From positions 620,001 to 684,000 of the forward strand of contig NZ_JABJRC010000001.1 in NCBI RefSeq assembly GCF_013131805.1: a DNA stretch of 64,000 bases. The letters are read 5' to 3'. The stretch comes from Kribbella sandramycini. Its GTDB lineage: Bacteria > Actinomycetota > Actinomycetes > Propionibacteriales > Kribbellaceae. The position numbers were made by a program, and so were the translations under genes. How positions within the stretch are numbered: position 1 is the stretch's first letter; the number at the start of each line of letters is the position of its first letter. The notes beneath the pieces were generated by a model that was not told the DNA's origin, made no database searches, and saw nothing but the letters and a program-made list of their open reading frames with translations. Positions 36,582 to 45,377 of the stretch are shown here, in pieces.

Positions 36582-37535
36582 CTACGGGAAGCGGGAGGCC
36601 ATGGCGACGCAGGCGCCGGCCGCGGCCAAAGTGAAGAGCATGGCGATACCGGCGAAGCGGGACGTCACTTCCTTGTCGACCTCGTCGTAGCCGACCGAGG
36701 AGCCGATGTCCTTGTAGACGTCCTCGAGCTCACCGGCGGACTCGGCGGTGTAGGCCTCACCGCCGCTGATGTCGGCGACGCTGCGCAGCTCGGCGCGGTC
36801 CGGTGGGACGCGCTGCCGGATGCCTTCCATCTCGATGAAGCCGGAGTCGGTGCCGAAGCAGATCGTGTAGACCGGGGTGTTCTTCGCCTTGGCGGCCTGG
36901 GCGCCCTCCTGCGCGGTGCGGCCGACGGTGCGCTTACCGTCGGAGAGCAGCACGATGCGCGCCGGGGCCGGGTCGTTCGGGTGGTCCGGGTCCGGGGGGA
37001 CCTGGGTGAGCGCCTGCAGCGAGGTGAAGATGCCCTCACCGGTCGCGGTCGACTCGGCCAGGTCGAGCCCGTCGATCGAACGCAGCACGGTGGCCCGGTC
37101 GGTGGTCGGCGGGACGATGATGGACGCCGTCCCGGCGAAGTTGACCAGGGCGACGTTGAACTTGCCGGGCAGCTGGTTGACGAAGTTCTTCGCCGAGCGC
37201 TTCGCGGCCTCGAGCCGGTTCGGGTCGATATCGGTGGCCATCATCGACAGCGAGACGTCGATCGCGACCACGATCGTGGCCCGCTCGCGCGGCACCTTCA
37301 CCTTCGCTTTGGGTTGCGCGAACGCGACCGTGCAGGAGAAGGCGGCCAGCAGCGCGAATGCGACCGCCAGGTGCCGGCGCCATTGCGGACGCCGGGGCGC
37401 GACGCGGTCCAGCAGGGCGATGTTGGTGAAGCGCAGCGCGTACTGCGCGCGGCGGTGCTGCAAGTAGACGTAGACCGCGATGATCACCGGGATGACCAGC
37501 AGAATCCACAACCTGCCGGGAGACAGGAAATCCAT
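36582..37535 (-). CDS. VWA-domain membrane protein (BatA-like)
   Basis: A 317-residue protein with two N-terminal membrane segments (about 7-25 and 54-73), a von Willebrand factor A domain and a C-terminal segment (about 297-313). The MIDAS metal site is intact: DVSLSM (about 93), a Thr in the TTD loop and LLSDGKRT. Last gene of the MoxR-DUF58-VWA operon; its start overlaps the DUF58 stop (TGATG). Such trios are thought to act as chaperone/metal-insertion or envelope-stress systems. The partner is unknown. Confidence 0.87.
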   Translation of the reverse strand: MDFLSPGRLWILLVIPVIIAVYVYLQHRRAQYALRFTNIALLDRVAPRRPQWRRHLAVAFALLAAFSCTVAFAQPKAKVKVPRERATIVVAIDVSLSMMATDIDPNRLEAAKRSAKNFVNQLPGKFNVALVNFAGTASIIVPPTTDRATVLRSIDGLDLAESTATGEGIFTSLQALTQVPPDPDHPNDPAPARIVLLSDGKRTVGRTAQEGAQAAKAKNTPVYTICFGTDSGFIEMEGIRQRVPPDRAELRSVADISGGEAYTAESAGELEDVYKDIGSSVGYDEVDKEVTSRFAGIAMLFTLAAAGACVAMASRFP

Positions 37536-38527
37536 CAGCGAGCCACTCCCTTCGGCGGTTGGTGCAAGCGCGGGGCCATCCGCCGGTAGGCGAGGACGAA
37601 GCGCACGGTGTCGGCGACCCAGTCCCGGTCGGTGCGCAGGACCAGATGCCCGGCACCTACCCTACGCAGCGCGATCCGGGTTCGTTCCCGCTGTGCCATC
37701 GCGGCCAGCGCGAACGCCTCCCGGACCTTGCGGCGCCGGGTGTCGATCTCGCGGACCTGGCCGGTCTCGGGGTCGCCGATCATCACGACGCCGATATTCG
37801 GCAATTCCAGCTCGCGCGGGTCGACGATCTCGACCGCGAGCACCTGGTGCTGGGCGGTCAGCTTGCGCATCGCGCGCTCCCACGACGGCTCCAGCCGGCT
37901 GTCGACCTCGCCGTCCTCGGGGGTGAGGAAGTCGGAGACGACCACGCGCAGCCCGCGTTTGCGCTGCGTGCGGGCCATCGACTCCAGCGCGGCGGCCAGA
38001 TCGCTGCGGCTGGCCTGCTGCTCACTGCTGAACTGCTCGGCGAGCAACGCGCGCAGCAGCCCGTAGAGCGCAAGCCGGCCGGACCGGGCCGGCCAGCGCC
38101 GCAACGCCGAGTCGCGCAGCATCAGCCCGCCGAACCGGTCACCGAGCCGGTGCGTCAGGAAGCCGACCGTCGCGACGGCGGCGACCGCCAGCTCGCGCTT
38201 CTCCAGCGTCGACGTCCCGAAGTTCATCGAGCCGGACAGGTCGACCAGGGCCCACGTCTCCAGCTCCCGGTCGGCGATCAGATCCCGCACGTGCGGCATC
38301 GTCGTCCGCGCGGTGACGGCCCAGTCCATCCGGCGGACGTCGTCGCCCACCTGGTAGGCCCGGGCCTCGGCCAGCTCCGTCCCCGGGCCGGGCAGCAGGC
38401 CCAGGTGGTCGCCGTGCAGATAACCCTCGAGCCGCCGCACGACGCTCAGCTCCAGCCGGCGCAGCGCGCGCTCGGGCGCGAGCTGCGAGATCGTCATCGC
38501 AGCCCGCGGGTCGGGGCGATCCTTCAC
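37535..38527 (-). CDS. DUF58 domain protein
   Basis: A 330-residue cytoplasmic protein with the DUF58 signature GPGTELAEARAYQVGDDVRR followed by MDWAVTARTTMPHVRD and a degenerate VWA-like core (ALVDLSGSMNFG). It starts with GTG, overlapping the MoxR stop (TAGTG). DUF58 proteins are constant partners of MoxR ATPases and VWA proteins; the biochemical role is not established. Confidence 0.88.
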   Translation of the reverse strand: MKDRPDPRAAMTISQLAPERALRRLELSVVRRLEGYLHGDHLGLLPGPGTELAEARAYQVGDDVRRMDWAVTARTTMPHVRDLIADRELETWALVDLSGSMNFGTSTLEKRELAVAAVATVGFLTHRLGDRFGGLMLRDSALRRWPARSGRLALYGLLRALLAEQFSSEQQASRSDLAAALESMARTQRKRGLRVVVSDFLTPEDGEVDSRLEPSWERAMRKLTAQHQVLAVEIVDPRELELPNIGVVMIGDPETGQVREIDTRRRKVREAFALAAMAQRERTRIALRRVGAGHLVLRTDRDWVADTVRFVLAYRRMAPRLHQPPKGVAR

Positions 38528-39561
38528 TAGACGAACTCCGGCCGTCCGGTGCCATCGGAGCCGTCGCGCCAGACCGGCTGGGGCGGTGGGACGGTGGCGA
38601 GGATGCGCTCGACGACGGCGCGCGGGTCGATGTTGTCGGCGACGGCGTCGAAGGTGAGGCCGAGGCGGTGGCCCATCACGTCGAGGGCGACGGTCTGGAT
38701 GTCACTCGGCAGCAGGTAGTCGCGGCCGTGGATCAGGGCCAGGCCGCGGCCGGCGGCGATCAGGCCGAGCGTCGCCCGCGGGCTGACGCCGAGCTCGATG
38801 ATCGGCTCCAGGTCGGGCAGGTGGAAGTCGGTCGGCGTCCGGGTCGCCATCACCAGGCGGACGGCGTACTCGGCGACCAGGTTGTGCACGAAGACCTGCT
38901 CGGCCGAGCGCTGCAGCTCCATGATCGTCTCGGGTTTGAGCACCTGCCGCGGCTCGGGCGGGTCGACGCTCATCCGGCGCAGGATCTCGAACTCCTCGTG
39001 CCCGCGCGGGTGCGGCACGTCGATCTTGACCAGGAAGCGGTCGCGCTGCGCCTCGGGCAGCGGGTAGACGCCCTCGGACTCGATCGGGTTCTGGGTGGCG
39101 ATCACGATGAACGGCTTCGGCATCGGGAAGGTCTGGCCGCCGATCGACACCTGCCGCTCGGCCATCAGCTCCAGCATCGCCGACTGCACCTTGGCCGGGG
39201 CCCGGTTCACCTCGTCGGCGAGCACGAAGTTCACGAAGGTCGGCCCGAGCTCGATGTCGAACGCCTCCCGGGTCTGCCGGTAGATCCGGGTGCCGACGAT
39301 GTCGGACGGGACCAGGTCGGGGGTGAACTGGATGCGCGCGAAGGTGCCGCCGACGACGGCCGCGAAGGTGCGCACGGCGAGCGTCTTGGCGACGCCCGGC
39401 ACGCCTTCGAGCAGGCAGTGGCCCTTGGCCAGCAACGAGACCATCAGCGTCTCGACCATGTGCTCCTGGCCGACGATCACCCGCTTGACCTCGTTGATCG
39501 CCTCACCGATCAGCCGGGACTGCTGCGCCACCGATCCAGCTGGAACCGTGGTTTCGGTCAT
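38527..39561 (-). CDS. MoxR-family AAA+ ATPase
   Basis: A 344-residue AAA+ ATPase. Walker A is GVPGVAKT (about residue 50), Walker B LADEVNRAPAKVQSAMLELM, sensor 1 FIVIATQNPIE and an Arg finger region follows. The Met at 39561 is chosen because GGAAGGA precedes it by about 6 bases and it gives the family N-terminus; the open frame upstream to 39714 is not supported. First gene of the trio, presumed to remodel or load a target together with the DUF58 and VWA proteins. Confidence 0.92.
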   Translation of the reverse strand: MTETTVPAGSVAQQSRLIGEAINEVKRVIVGQEHMVETLMVSLLAKGHCLLEGVPGVAKTLAVRTFAAVVGGTFARIQFTPDLVPSDIVGTRIYRQTREAFDIELGPTFVNFVLADEVNRAPAKVQSAMLELMAERQVSIGGQTFPMPKPFIVIATQNPIESEGVYPLPEAQRDRFLVKIDVPHPRGHEEFEILRRMSVDPPEPRQVLKPETIMELQRSAEQVFVHNLVAEYAVRLVMATRTPTDFHLPDLEPIIELGVSPRATLGLIAAGRGLALIHGRDYLLPSDIQTVALDVMGHRLGLTFDAVADNIDPRAVVERILATVPPPQPVWRDGSDGTGRPEFV

Positions 39562-39735
39562 GCCTGTCCTTCCAGGGTCCAGATTGCGGACCGTCACTCC
39601 CCGATTGCGTTCGACATCGGCCATTCCATCAGATCCGCGGGTCCGGCGCTGCACGGCCCACCAGGACATCCTCCCCGGCCGCGCAAATCCGGTCCGTGGC
39701 GACACTGCTACCACCGATGTGGTGGGATTGGGTCG

Positions 39736-40569
39736 ATGACTGCGACCGAATCACCCGCGGCGGCGCCGTCGGCCGACGAGCCGGCGGACACACCTGCGCG
39801 CGTGATTCCGGATGCGCTGCCGCTGCAGCCCGAGGATCCGCCGCGGGTCGGCGAGTTCTGGCTGCGCGGCCGGCTCGGCGCGAACGCGGCCGGTTACCTC
39901 TACACCGCCGCCGACGAGACCGGCCAGGACGCCGTGGTCGCGATGATGACCGAGGGCTCGGCCGACGACGCCGCCGCGCGGGACCGGTTCGTGCACGCCG
40001 TCGACGCGCTGCCCGAGGACGTCGTCCTGGCCCACAACGGCGCGGACGACGACGATCTCGCGCTCTGGGCGGCCTTCGGGCCGATCCGCGCGGACGACGG
40101 CACCAGCGCGGCGGCCGACGAGCGGCTGCTCGCCGAACGCCGCGGTGAAGAGGTGCTGTCGGCCGTCCTGATGGACCGGATCCCGCAGGCCGGCCGGCTG
40201 CGCGGGCCGGATTTCCGGCACTACTGGGAGAACCGGCGCCGCCCGGGCCTGTTCCGGATCTGGCCGCTGCCCTGGCCGAACGCGTTGCGCCCGGCCTCCT
40301 GGGCCGCGCTGTGGTGGGCCCTGGCCGCGATGGCGCTGATCATGGCCGTCGCGGTGTTCCTGGCCTGGCTGCTGTTCCGGAACGCCGAGCCGCTCGACCC
40401 GCCGCCGGTCGTCCCGACGCCGACGAACACGGTCACGGTCACGATCACCCCGACCACTCCGCCGCCGGGCACGGAGTCGCCCGACCCGACGGCGTCCCCG
40501 ACGCCAGGGACGCCGAACCCGACCGGCACGTCCAGCGCGACCCCGACCGATCCGAACGATCGGTTCTAG
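39736..40569 (+). CDS. Single-pass membrane protein with kinase-N-lobe-like segment
   Basis: A 277-residue protein of unknown function. Residues 42-90 (FWLRGRLGANAAGYLYTAAD onward, then AVVAMMTEG and ARDRFVHAV) follow the pattern of a Ser/Thr kinase N-lobe, but the Gly-rich loop is broken and the invariant Lys is missing. There is no C-lobe. A membrane segment at about 192-214 leads to a Pro/Thr-rich outside tail (PTPTNTVTVTITPTTPPPG). I infer a remnant or pseudokinase-like sensor. It is divergent from the MoxR operon and overlaps the next leftward gene by 4 bases at its 3' end. Confidence 0.62.
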   Translation: MTATESPAAAPSADEPADTPARVIPDALPLQPEDPPRVGEFWLRGRLGANAAGYLYTAADETGQDAVVAMMTEGSADDAAARDRFVHAVDALPEDVVLAHNGADDDDLALWAAFGPIRADDGTSAAADERLLAERRGEEVLSAVLMDRIPQAGRLRGPDFRHYWENRRRPGLFRIWPLPWPNALRPASWAALWWALAAMALIMAVAVFLAWLLFRNAEPLDPPPVVPTPTNTVTVTITPTTPPPGTESPDPTASPTPGTPNPTGTSSATPTDPNDRF

Positions 40570-40814
40570 GTCTCCTGCCTGGTCCGGTTCAGCGTGAGCA
40601 GGCCGACCAGGCTGATGATCGCCCAGCTGCCCTCCAGGAGCAGGAAGCCCCAGGAGGACTCGACGGCAGCGATCACCGCGAGGACGCCCGAGCCGAGCAG
40701 GTTGAGCAGCTGGTAGCTGACCGTGCGCTGCCGCAGCCGCCCGGCCTGGGCGGCCGCGAAGGCGATCAGAATGGTCAGCGCGCCGGCGATCTCGACAACA
40801 TCGAGGACATGCAT
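40566..40814 (-). CDS. Small membrane protein, CBU_0592-like
   Basis: An 82-residue protein with three hydrophobic segments (about 7-23, 34-50 and 54-74) and the YQLLNLLGSGVLAVIA block typical of the CBU_0592 family, of unknown function. Its Shine-Dalgarno (GGAGG) sits inside a 6-bp hairpin, GCCCCT-GG-AGGGGC (40821-40834), so translation could be structure-dependent. It is downstream of the aldo/keto reductase with a 90-base gap. Confidence 0.72.
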   Translation of the reverse strand: MHVLDVVEIAGALTILIAFAAAQAGRLRQRTVSYQLLNLLGSGVLAVIAAVESSWGFLLLEGSWAIISLVGLLTLNRTRQET

Positions 40815-40904
40815 CGGAAAGCCCCTCCAGGGGCAGGTGCCGTCTTTTCGCCGACCGGGTACGACACCACTCGTCCGGGAACCCGCGATCCGCGGGCCCT
40901 GCCC

Positions 40905-41726
40905 TCAGGATAGCAAGCGCAGCAGCTCCGGATCCCGCCAGAGCGTCGCCGGCACCGGCTGCCGGACCAGAGCCGCGTCGGCGCGGATCTCCGCCGGGCT
41001 CGCGGCCGAGATCAGCACCGAGGTGACCGCGGCATGCCGGGCCGGGAACGCCAGCGCGGCCTGGGCGAGCGAAACGCCGTACCGCTCGCAGACGGCCGAG
41101 ATCCGGCGGGCCTGCACGCTGTCGCTGTGCAGGACCTCGGGTGAGAGCACCCCGGAGACGACCACCGAGACGCTCCGCGCGAGACAGCGATCCAGCAACG
41201 GCTGCGCACTCTGGTCGAGCAGCGAGAAGTGACCGGCCAGCAGGACGCAGTCCAGCTCGTGGTCACGGACGAGGTGGTCGAGGAGCTGCCAGTCGCCGGA
41301 CGCCACACCGATCGCCTTGATCAGCCCCTGCCGGCGCAACCCCTCCAGGGCGCCGGACGCCGGGCCGACCGCGGCCGGCTCGGTCAGGAACGCGAGATCG
41401 ACGGCGAGGCCGAGCCGCTGGGCGCTCGCGCGGATCGACTCCTCGGCGTCCGGGCCGCTGATCTTGGTGGAGACCAGGAACTCGCCGCGCGGCCGGCGGG
41501 CCAGCGCGGCCCCGAGCCGGCGCTCGGATTCGCCGTACGCCGGGGAGGTGTCGAAGAACCGGATCCCGGCCTGGTAGGCGGCGTCCACGGTCGCGGTGGC
41601 TGCCGCGTCGCCGTCCGGACCCGGCGGCTCGCCGAGACGCGAGCCGCCGAGCCCGAACCGCGGTGGTCGGAACCCGCTGACAGTCCGAGGCGCGAGCGCT
41701 TGGCTAGGCGCGGCCATCGCAGCCAC
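40905..41726 (-). CDS. Aldo/keto reductase family protein lacking the catalytic His
   Basis: A 273-residue (beta/alpha)8 protein of the aldo/keto reductase superfamily, closest in style to aldose dehydrogenases. The Asp and Tyr of the tetrad are in FFDTSPAYGESERRLG and the Lys in FLVSTKI, but the position that normally reads LLHDP is FLTEP, so the His is a Thr. NADPH-site elements near the C-terminus (VLISAASPAEIRAD) are kept. It may reduce an unusual substrate or be less active. The Met at 41726 or 41717 could be the start. Confidence 0.78.
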   Translation of the reverse strand: MAAMAAPSQALAPRTVSGFRPPRFGLGGSRLGEPPGPDGDAAATATVDAAYQAGIRFFDTSPAYGESERRLGAALARRPRGEFLVSTKISGPDAEESIRASAQRLGLAVDLAFLTEPAAVGPASGALEGLRRQGLIKAIGVASGDWQLLDHLVRDHELDCVLLAGHFSLLDQSAQPLLDRCLARSVSVVVSGVLSPEVLHSDSVQARRISAVCERYGVSLAQAALAFPARHAAVTSVLISAASPAEIRADAALVRQPVPATLWRDPELLRLLS

Positions 41727-41787
41727 CTCCCTCTTTGGTGCTTACAAGGATCGGGGAGGTGCGAAGCGCTCGCATCTCGGCGGTGTG

Positions 41788-44253
41788 TCAGCGACCCGAT
41801 GCGTACAGGGTCTGCACCTCCGCATCGGTGAGGGCGCGATCGTAAACGTGCACTTGATCAATCGTGCCGTCGAGGAAGTCGACCTGGTTACCGCCGAACT
41901 TCGCCCGGCCGATCACAGTGTTGCCGGTGGACGACGCGTCCAGCGTGCAGGCCGACTTCGCGCCGGCCAGCTGACCGTCGACGTACAGCCGCAGCTCGCC
42001 CTTGGTCGCGTCCCGGACGCCGGTGACGTGGTACCACTGGTCCGCGTTCGGCTTGGTCGGCGCGAGCGCCCGGACCCCCGGGAAGCTCATCGCGAACCGC
42101 TCGTCGGCGCCGGAGTACTGCAGGAAGAACGCACTGTCGCGATCGCCGTCCTGGCTGACGAAGGTCTGGAAACCGTCGACCTTGTTCAGCTTCACCCAGG
42201 CACTCGCGGTGTAGTTGCCGCTGGTGTCGAGCAGCGCGGCGCCGGCGTCGACGAACTGGTTGGATCCGTTCAGGGCAACGCCTTGGCCGTTCTTGCCGGG
42301 GGCAAAGGTCGCGCCGTTCATCAGCGTCGCGTCCTGATCACCGACGACGTCCTCGGTGGTGCCGTCGAGCGGATAGAAGTGGATGCCGTCGGCACCCGGT
42401 GTGCCGGGGCCGGGCGGCGGCGTACCGGTCCCGGTTCCGTCGGCGCCCGCGATCATCTGCTCGTTGATCGTGCGGACCTGGGCGAAGTCCATCTTCGGGA
42501 CCTGCCGGTCGTAGGTGAAGAAGCCGTTCAGCTCACCCTCGACATCGGTGATCTGGGTGTACACCGAGCCGCTGATCCCGCACCGGTTGGCGGCTTTGAG
42601 CACATCGCGCTGGTTCTCGACGTACCGCCGGGTCAGCGTCGCCTTGTCCGGCGTCATCTCGTAGGCGAACCCGTCGCCGAACCACATGTGATCGGGCGTC
42701 TTCAGTCCGAAGCCGCCGTGCTCGCCGTCGACCGCGGCGCGCTCACCGGCCGGGGACGGCGTCCCCGGGCCGAGGTAGGCGTGGTGGTCGATCAGGTCGC
42801 CGCGGCCCGAGTCGCCCTTGGAGGCGCAGCAGTTGACGCCGCTGTGCGCGTTCACCAGGCGGGACGGGTCCTGCGCCTTGACCGAGTCGGCGATCCGGCC
42901 GGTCTCCTCGCGGTCCCACTCGCCCCAGCCCTCGTTGAACGGCACCCAGACGGTGATCGAGGTGAAGCTCTTGTGCTCCTCGATCATCTCGTGCAGCTCG
43001 GACTTGAACTGGTCGCGCCACGGGTCCGGAATCGGGGAGGTCTTGGCCGACGGCATGTCCTGCCAGACCATCAGGCCGAGCTTGTCGGCCCAGTAATACC
43101 AGCGATCCGGCTCGACCTTGATGTGCTTGCGGACGGTGTTGAAGCCGAGCCGCTTGTGCTGGACGAGGTCGAAGGCCAGCGCCTCATCGGTCGGCGCGGT
43201 GTTCAGGCCGTCCGGCCAGAAGCCCTGGTCGAGGGTGGAGAGGTTGAACAGCACCTTGCCGTTCAAGCCCATCCGGAGCCGGCCGTCCTGGCCCTTGACC
43301 AGACCGACCGACCGCATGCCGGCGTACGAGCCGACCTGGTCGACGGTCTTGCCGCGGTCGATCAGGCGGACCTTGAGGTCGTACAGGAACGGCTTGTCGG
43401 GTGACCAGGTCTTCGGGTTCGGGATCGGGACGCGGAGCTGGGTGTCGGCCTTGCCGCGCACCTTGGCGACCTGACGACGACCGTCGTACGCCGTCACCTC
43501 GACGTCCAGATTCGCCGGACCGGAGGTGTCGGCGGTGACCTTGAACGCCTTACCCGGCAGGTCGGGGGTGAGCTGGAGGCGGTCGACGCGGGCCGCGCTG
43601 ACCGGCTCCATCCAGACCGTGCGCCAGATCCCGCTGCTGCCTTGGTAAAAGATGCCGCGGTCGCCGACCTTGCGCTGTTTGCCGATCGGCTGGAAGGTCT
43701 CGTCGGTGAGGTCCTCGGCCCAGACGATCAGCTCCTGCGGGCCGCTGCGGTGCAGGTAGTTGGTGACATCGACGTCGAAGCCGTCGTACCCACCGCGGTG
43801 CGTGGCGGCCAGCCGGCCGTTCACATAGACCTTGGCGTCGTAGTCGACGGCGCCGAAGTGCAGCAGCAGGCGCTGGTTCTTCCACTGCTGGGGCACGGTG
43901 AAGGTCCGGCGGTACCACATCCGGTCCTCGTGCCGCTGAATGCCGGACAGCGCGGACTCGATCGGGTAGGGCACCAGGACCTTCTCGCCGAGGGTGCGGC
44001 CGATCGGCGGCTGCTCCCCCGGCGCGGCCGCGGCGAACTCCCACAGGCCGTTGAGGTTGCGCCACTCGGGCCGGGTCAGCTGCGGGCGCGGGTACTCCGG
44101 GAGCGCGTTGGACGGCGAGACGTCGGCCGTCCAGGGCGTGCTGAGCGGTGGGGTGCCGGGTTGCCAGTCCGGGGCGGCCTGGGCCGGACCTTGAACGGTC
44201 GGCGCCAGGGTTGCCGCGGCCGCAAGCGCGGCCGCGGCGACAACTCTGAGCAT
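41788..44253 (-). CDS. Secreted GH2 glycosidase with C-terminal LamG domain
   Basis: An 821-residue secreted enzyme. A signal peptide (about 1-28) is followed by a sugar-binding jelly-roll (about 60-215), an Ig-like domain (about 215-300) and a GH2 TIM barrel with acid/base Glu in PFNEGWGEWD (about 439) and probable nucleophile Glu in GEHGGFG (about 510). A short linker (TGTGTPPPGPG) leads to a LamG/concanavalin-like domain (about 618-821) that may bind glycans. The Met at 44253 is preferred (GAGGAG 6 bases upstream, clean signal peptide). It probably removes beta-linked galactose, mannose or glucuronate; the exact sugar is unclear. Confidence 0.87.
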   Translation of the reverse strand: MLRVVAAAALAAAATLAPTVQGPAQAAPDWQPGTPPLSTPWTADVSPSNALPEYPRPQLTRPEWRNLNGLWEFAAAAPGEQPPIGRTLGEKVLVPYPIESALSGIQRHEDRMWYRRTFTVPQQWKNQRLLLHFGAVDYDAKVYVNGRLAATHRGGYDGFDVDVTNYLHRSGPQELIVWAEDLTDETFQPIGKQRKVGDRGIFYQGSSGIWRTVWMEPVSAARVDRLQLTPDLPGKAFKVTADTSGPANLDVEVTAYDGRRQVAKVRGKADTQLRVPIPNPKTWSPDKPFLYDLKVRLIDRGKTVDQVGSYAGMRSVGLVKGQDGRLRMGLNGKVLFNLSTLDQGFWPDGLNTAPTDEALAFDLVQHKRLGFNTVRKHIKVEPDRWYYWADKLGLMVWQDMPSAKTSPIPDPWRDQFKSELHEMIEEHKSFTSITVWVPFNEGWGEWDREETGRIADSVKAQDPSRLVNAHSGVNCCASKGDSGRGDLIDHHAYLGPGTPSPAGERAAVDGEHGGFGLKTPDHMWFGDGFAYEMTPDKATLTRRYVENQRDVLKAANRCGISGSVYTQITDVEGELNGFFTYDRQVPKMDFAQVRTINEQMIAGADGTGTGTPPPGPGTPGADGIHFYPLDGTTEDVVGDQDATLMNGATFAPGKNGQGVALNGSNQFVDAGAALLDTSGNYTASAWVKLNKVDGFQTFVSQDGDRDSAFFLQYSGADERFAMSFPGVRALAPTKPNADQWYHVTGVRDATKGELRLYVDGQLAGAKSACTLDASSTGNTVIGRAKFGGNQVDFLDGTIDQVHVYDRALTDAEVQTLYASGR

Positions 44254-44274
44254 GGGAGCTCCTCTCGGGGCGGA

Positions 44275-44302
44275 GAAAGGCGCTCCCATGGAAACGTTCT
44301 CA
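44275..44302. promoter_or_regulatory. LacI-type operator candidates before the GH2 gene
   Basis: Two abutting elements: GAAAGGCGCTCCCA (44275-44288), whose right half equals that of the CebR box, and TGGAAACGTTCTCA (44289-44302), an imperfect LacI-family palindrome centred on CG. They sit 22-49 bases upstream of the GH2 start codon. Confidence 0.42.
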
Positions 44303-44330
44303 TCTCAAAAACGCAAGACCTCAATCAAAA

Positions 44331-45377
44331 TCAAACATTGACGCACACCGGGCTCGGGGTGCTGAACGAGCTCTTCTGGGTCAGCCCACCGGACTGCGGG
44401 TCGACCGCGAAGCTGACGATGTTGCCCGAGTTCTGATTCGAGACGAACATCAGCAGGCCGGTCGGGTCGATGATGCAGTGCCGCGGCCAGACGCCGCCCG
44501 CGGACGGCGTCCCCTTCAGCGTCAGCGTCGAGCCGTCGCCGTTGACGGCGAACACGGCGATGCTGTTGTGCCCGCGGTTGGTCAGGTAGACGAAGCGGCC
44601 GTCCGCGGAGATGATCACCTCGCCCGGGTAGTTCTTCGGCGAGCCGGCCGGCACGGTCGTCTGCGTGTTCAACACGGTCAGCACGCCATCGACGTACCGG
44701 AGCACGCTGATCGTGCTGTCCAGCTCGTTCGCCACGTAGACGAAGTTGCCCGACGGGTGGACGGCGAGGTGCCGCGGCCCGGCGCCGGTCTTCAGCTTCA
44801 CCTGGGACTTGAGCGCGAGCTTCCCGTTGGTGAGCGTATAGGTGTAGACCGAGTCGGTGCCGAGGTCGACGGCCAGGATGTACCGGCCGATCTGGACGAC
44901 CTGGTGGGCGTGGGGCGCGGAACCCTGGTGTTCGACCAGATCCGTCCGGCTGCCGATCCCGCCGTCCGAGCGCAGCTTGTGCACGGCGACGTCGCCGGAG
45001 GTGTAGTTCGCGGTGATGACGTGGCCGTCGGCAACGACCAGGTGACAGGGCGCGGCGCCGCCGTTGGTCTGCCGGTTGATCTGCCGAAGCTTGCCGGGGG
45101 CATCGATCGCGATCGCGGTGACGGCGCCGGCCTGCTGCTCGTTGACGGCATACAGGCGGTTCCCGGTCCGGATCACGAACGACGGGTCGGCGACGCCCTT
45201 GAGCGTGCTTACCGCGGTGATCTTGCCGGCCGCGTCGTACGTCGCGATCCCGACGCCGTCGCCGTACTTGCCGTAGTACAGGTAGCGGGGATCGGCGGCG
45301 GTCGCCTTCGACACCCCGGCGGCGACGGGGATCGCGGCGATGGTGAGGCCGAGGAATCCCCGGCGCGTCGTCGTCAT
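44331..45377 (-). CDS. Tat-exported lactonase-family beta-propeller
   Basis: A 348-residue protein of the 6-phosphogluconolactonase (YbhE-type) seven-bladed propeller family. The N-terminus TTTRRGFLGL is a twin-arginine signal followed by a hydrophobic stretch ending about ATA, so it is exported folded. Repeated blade motifs are evident: GAGPRHLAVHPSGNFVYVANE, FVYLTNRGHNSIAVF and PRHCIIDPTGLLMFVSNQ. Its start overlaps the stop of the upstream secreted hydrolase (ATGA). It may open sugar lactones outside the cell, or be a binding propeller. Confidence 0.83.
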   Translation of the reverse strand: MTTTRRGFLGLTIAAIPVAAGVSKATAADPRYLYYGKYGDGVGIATYDAAGKITAVSTLKGVADPSFVIRTGNRLYAVNEQQAGAVTAIAIDAPGKLRQINRQTNGGAAPCHLVVADGHVITANYTSGDVAVHKLRSDGGIGSRTDLVEHQGSAPHAHQVVQIGRYILAVDLGTDSVYTYTLTNGKLALKSQVKLKTGAGPRHLAVHPSGNFVYVANELDSTISVLRYVDGVLTVLNTQTTVPAGSPKNYPGEVIISADGRFVYLTNRGHNSIAVFAVNGDGSTLTLKGTPSAGGVWPRHCIIDPTGLLMFVSNQNSGNIVSFAVDPQSGGLTQKSSFSTPSPVCVNV

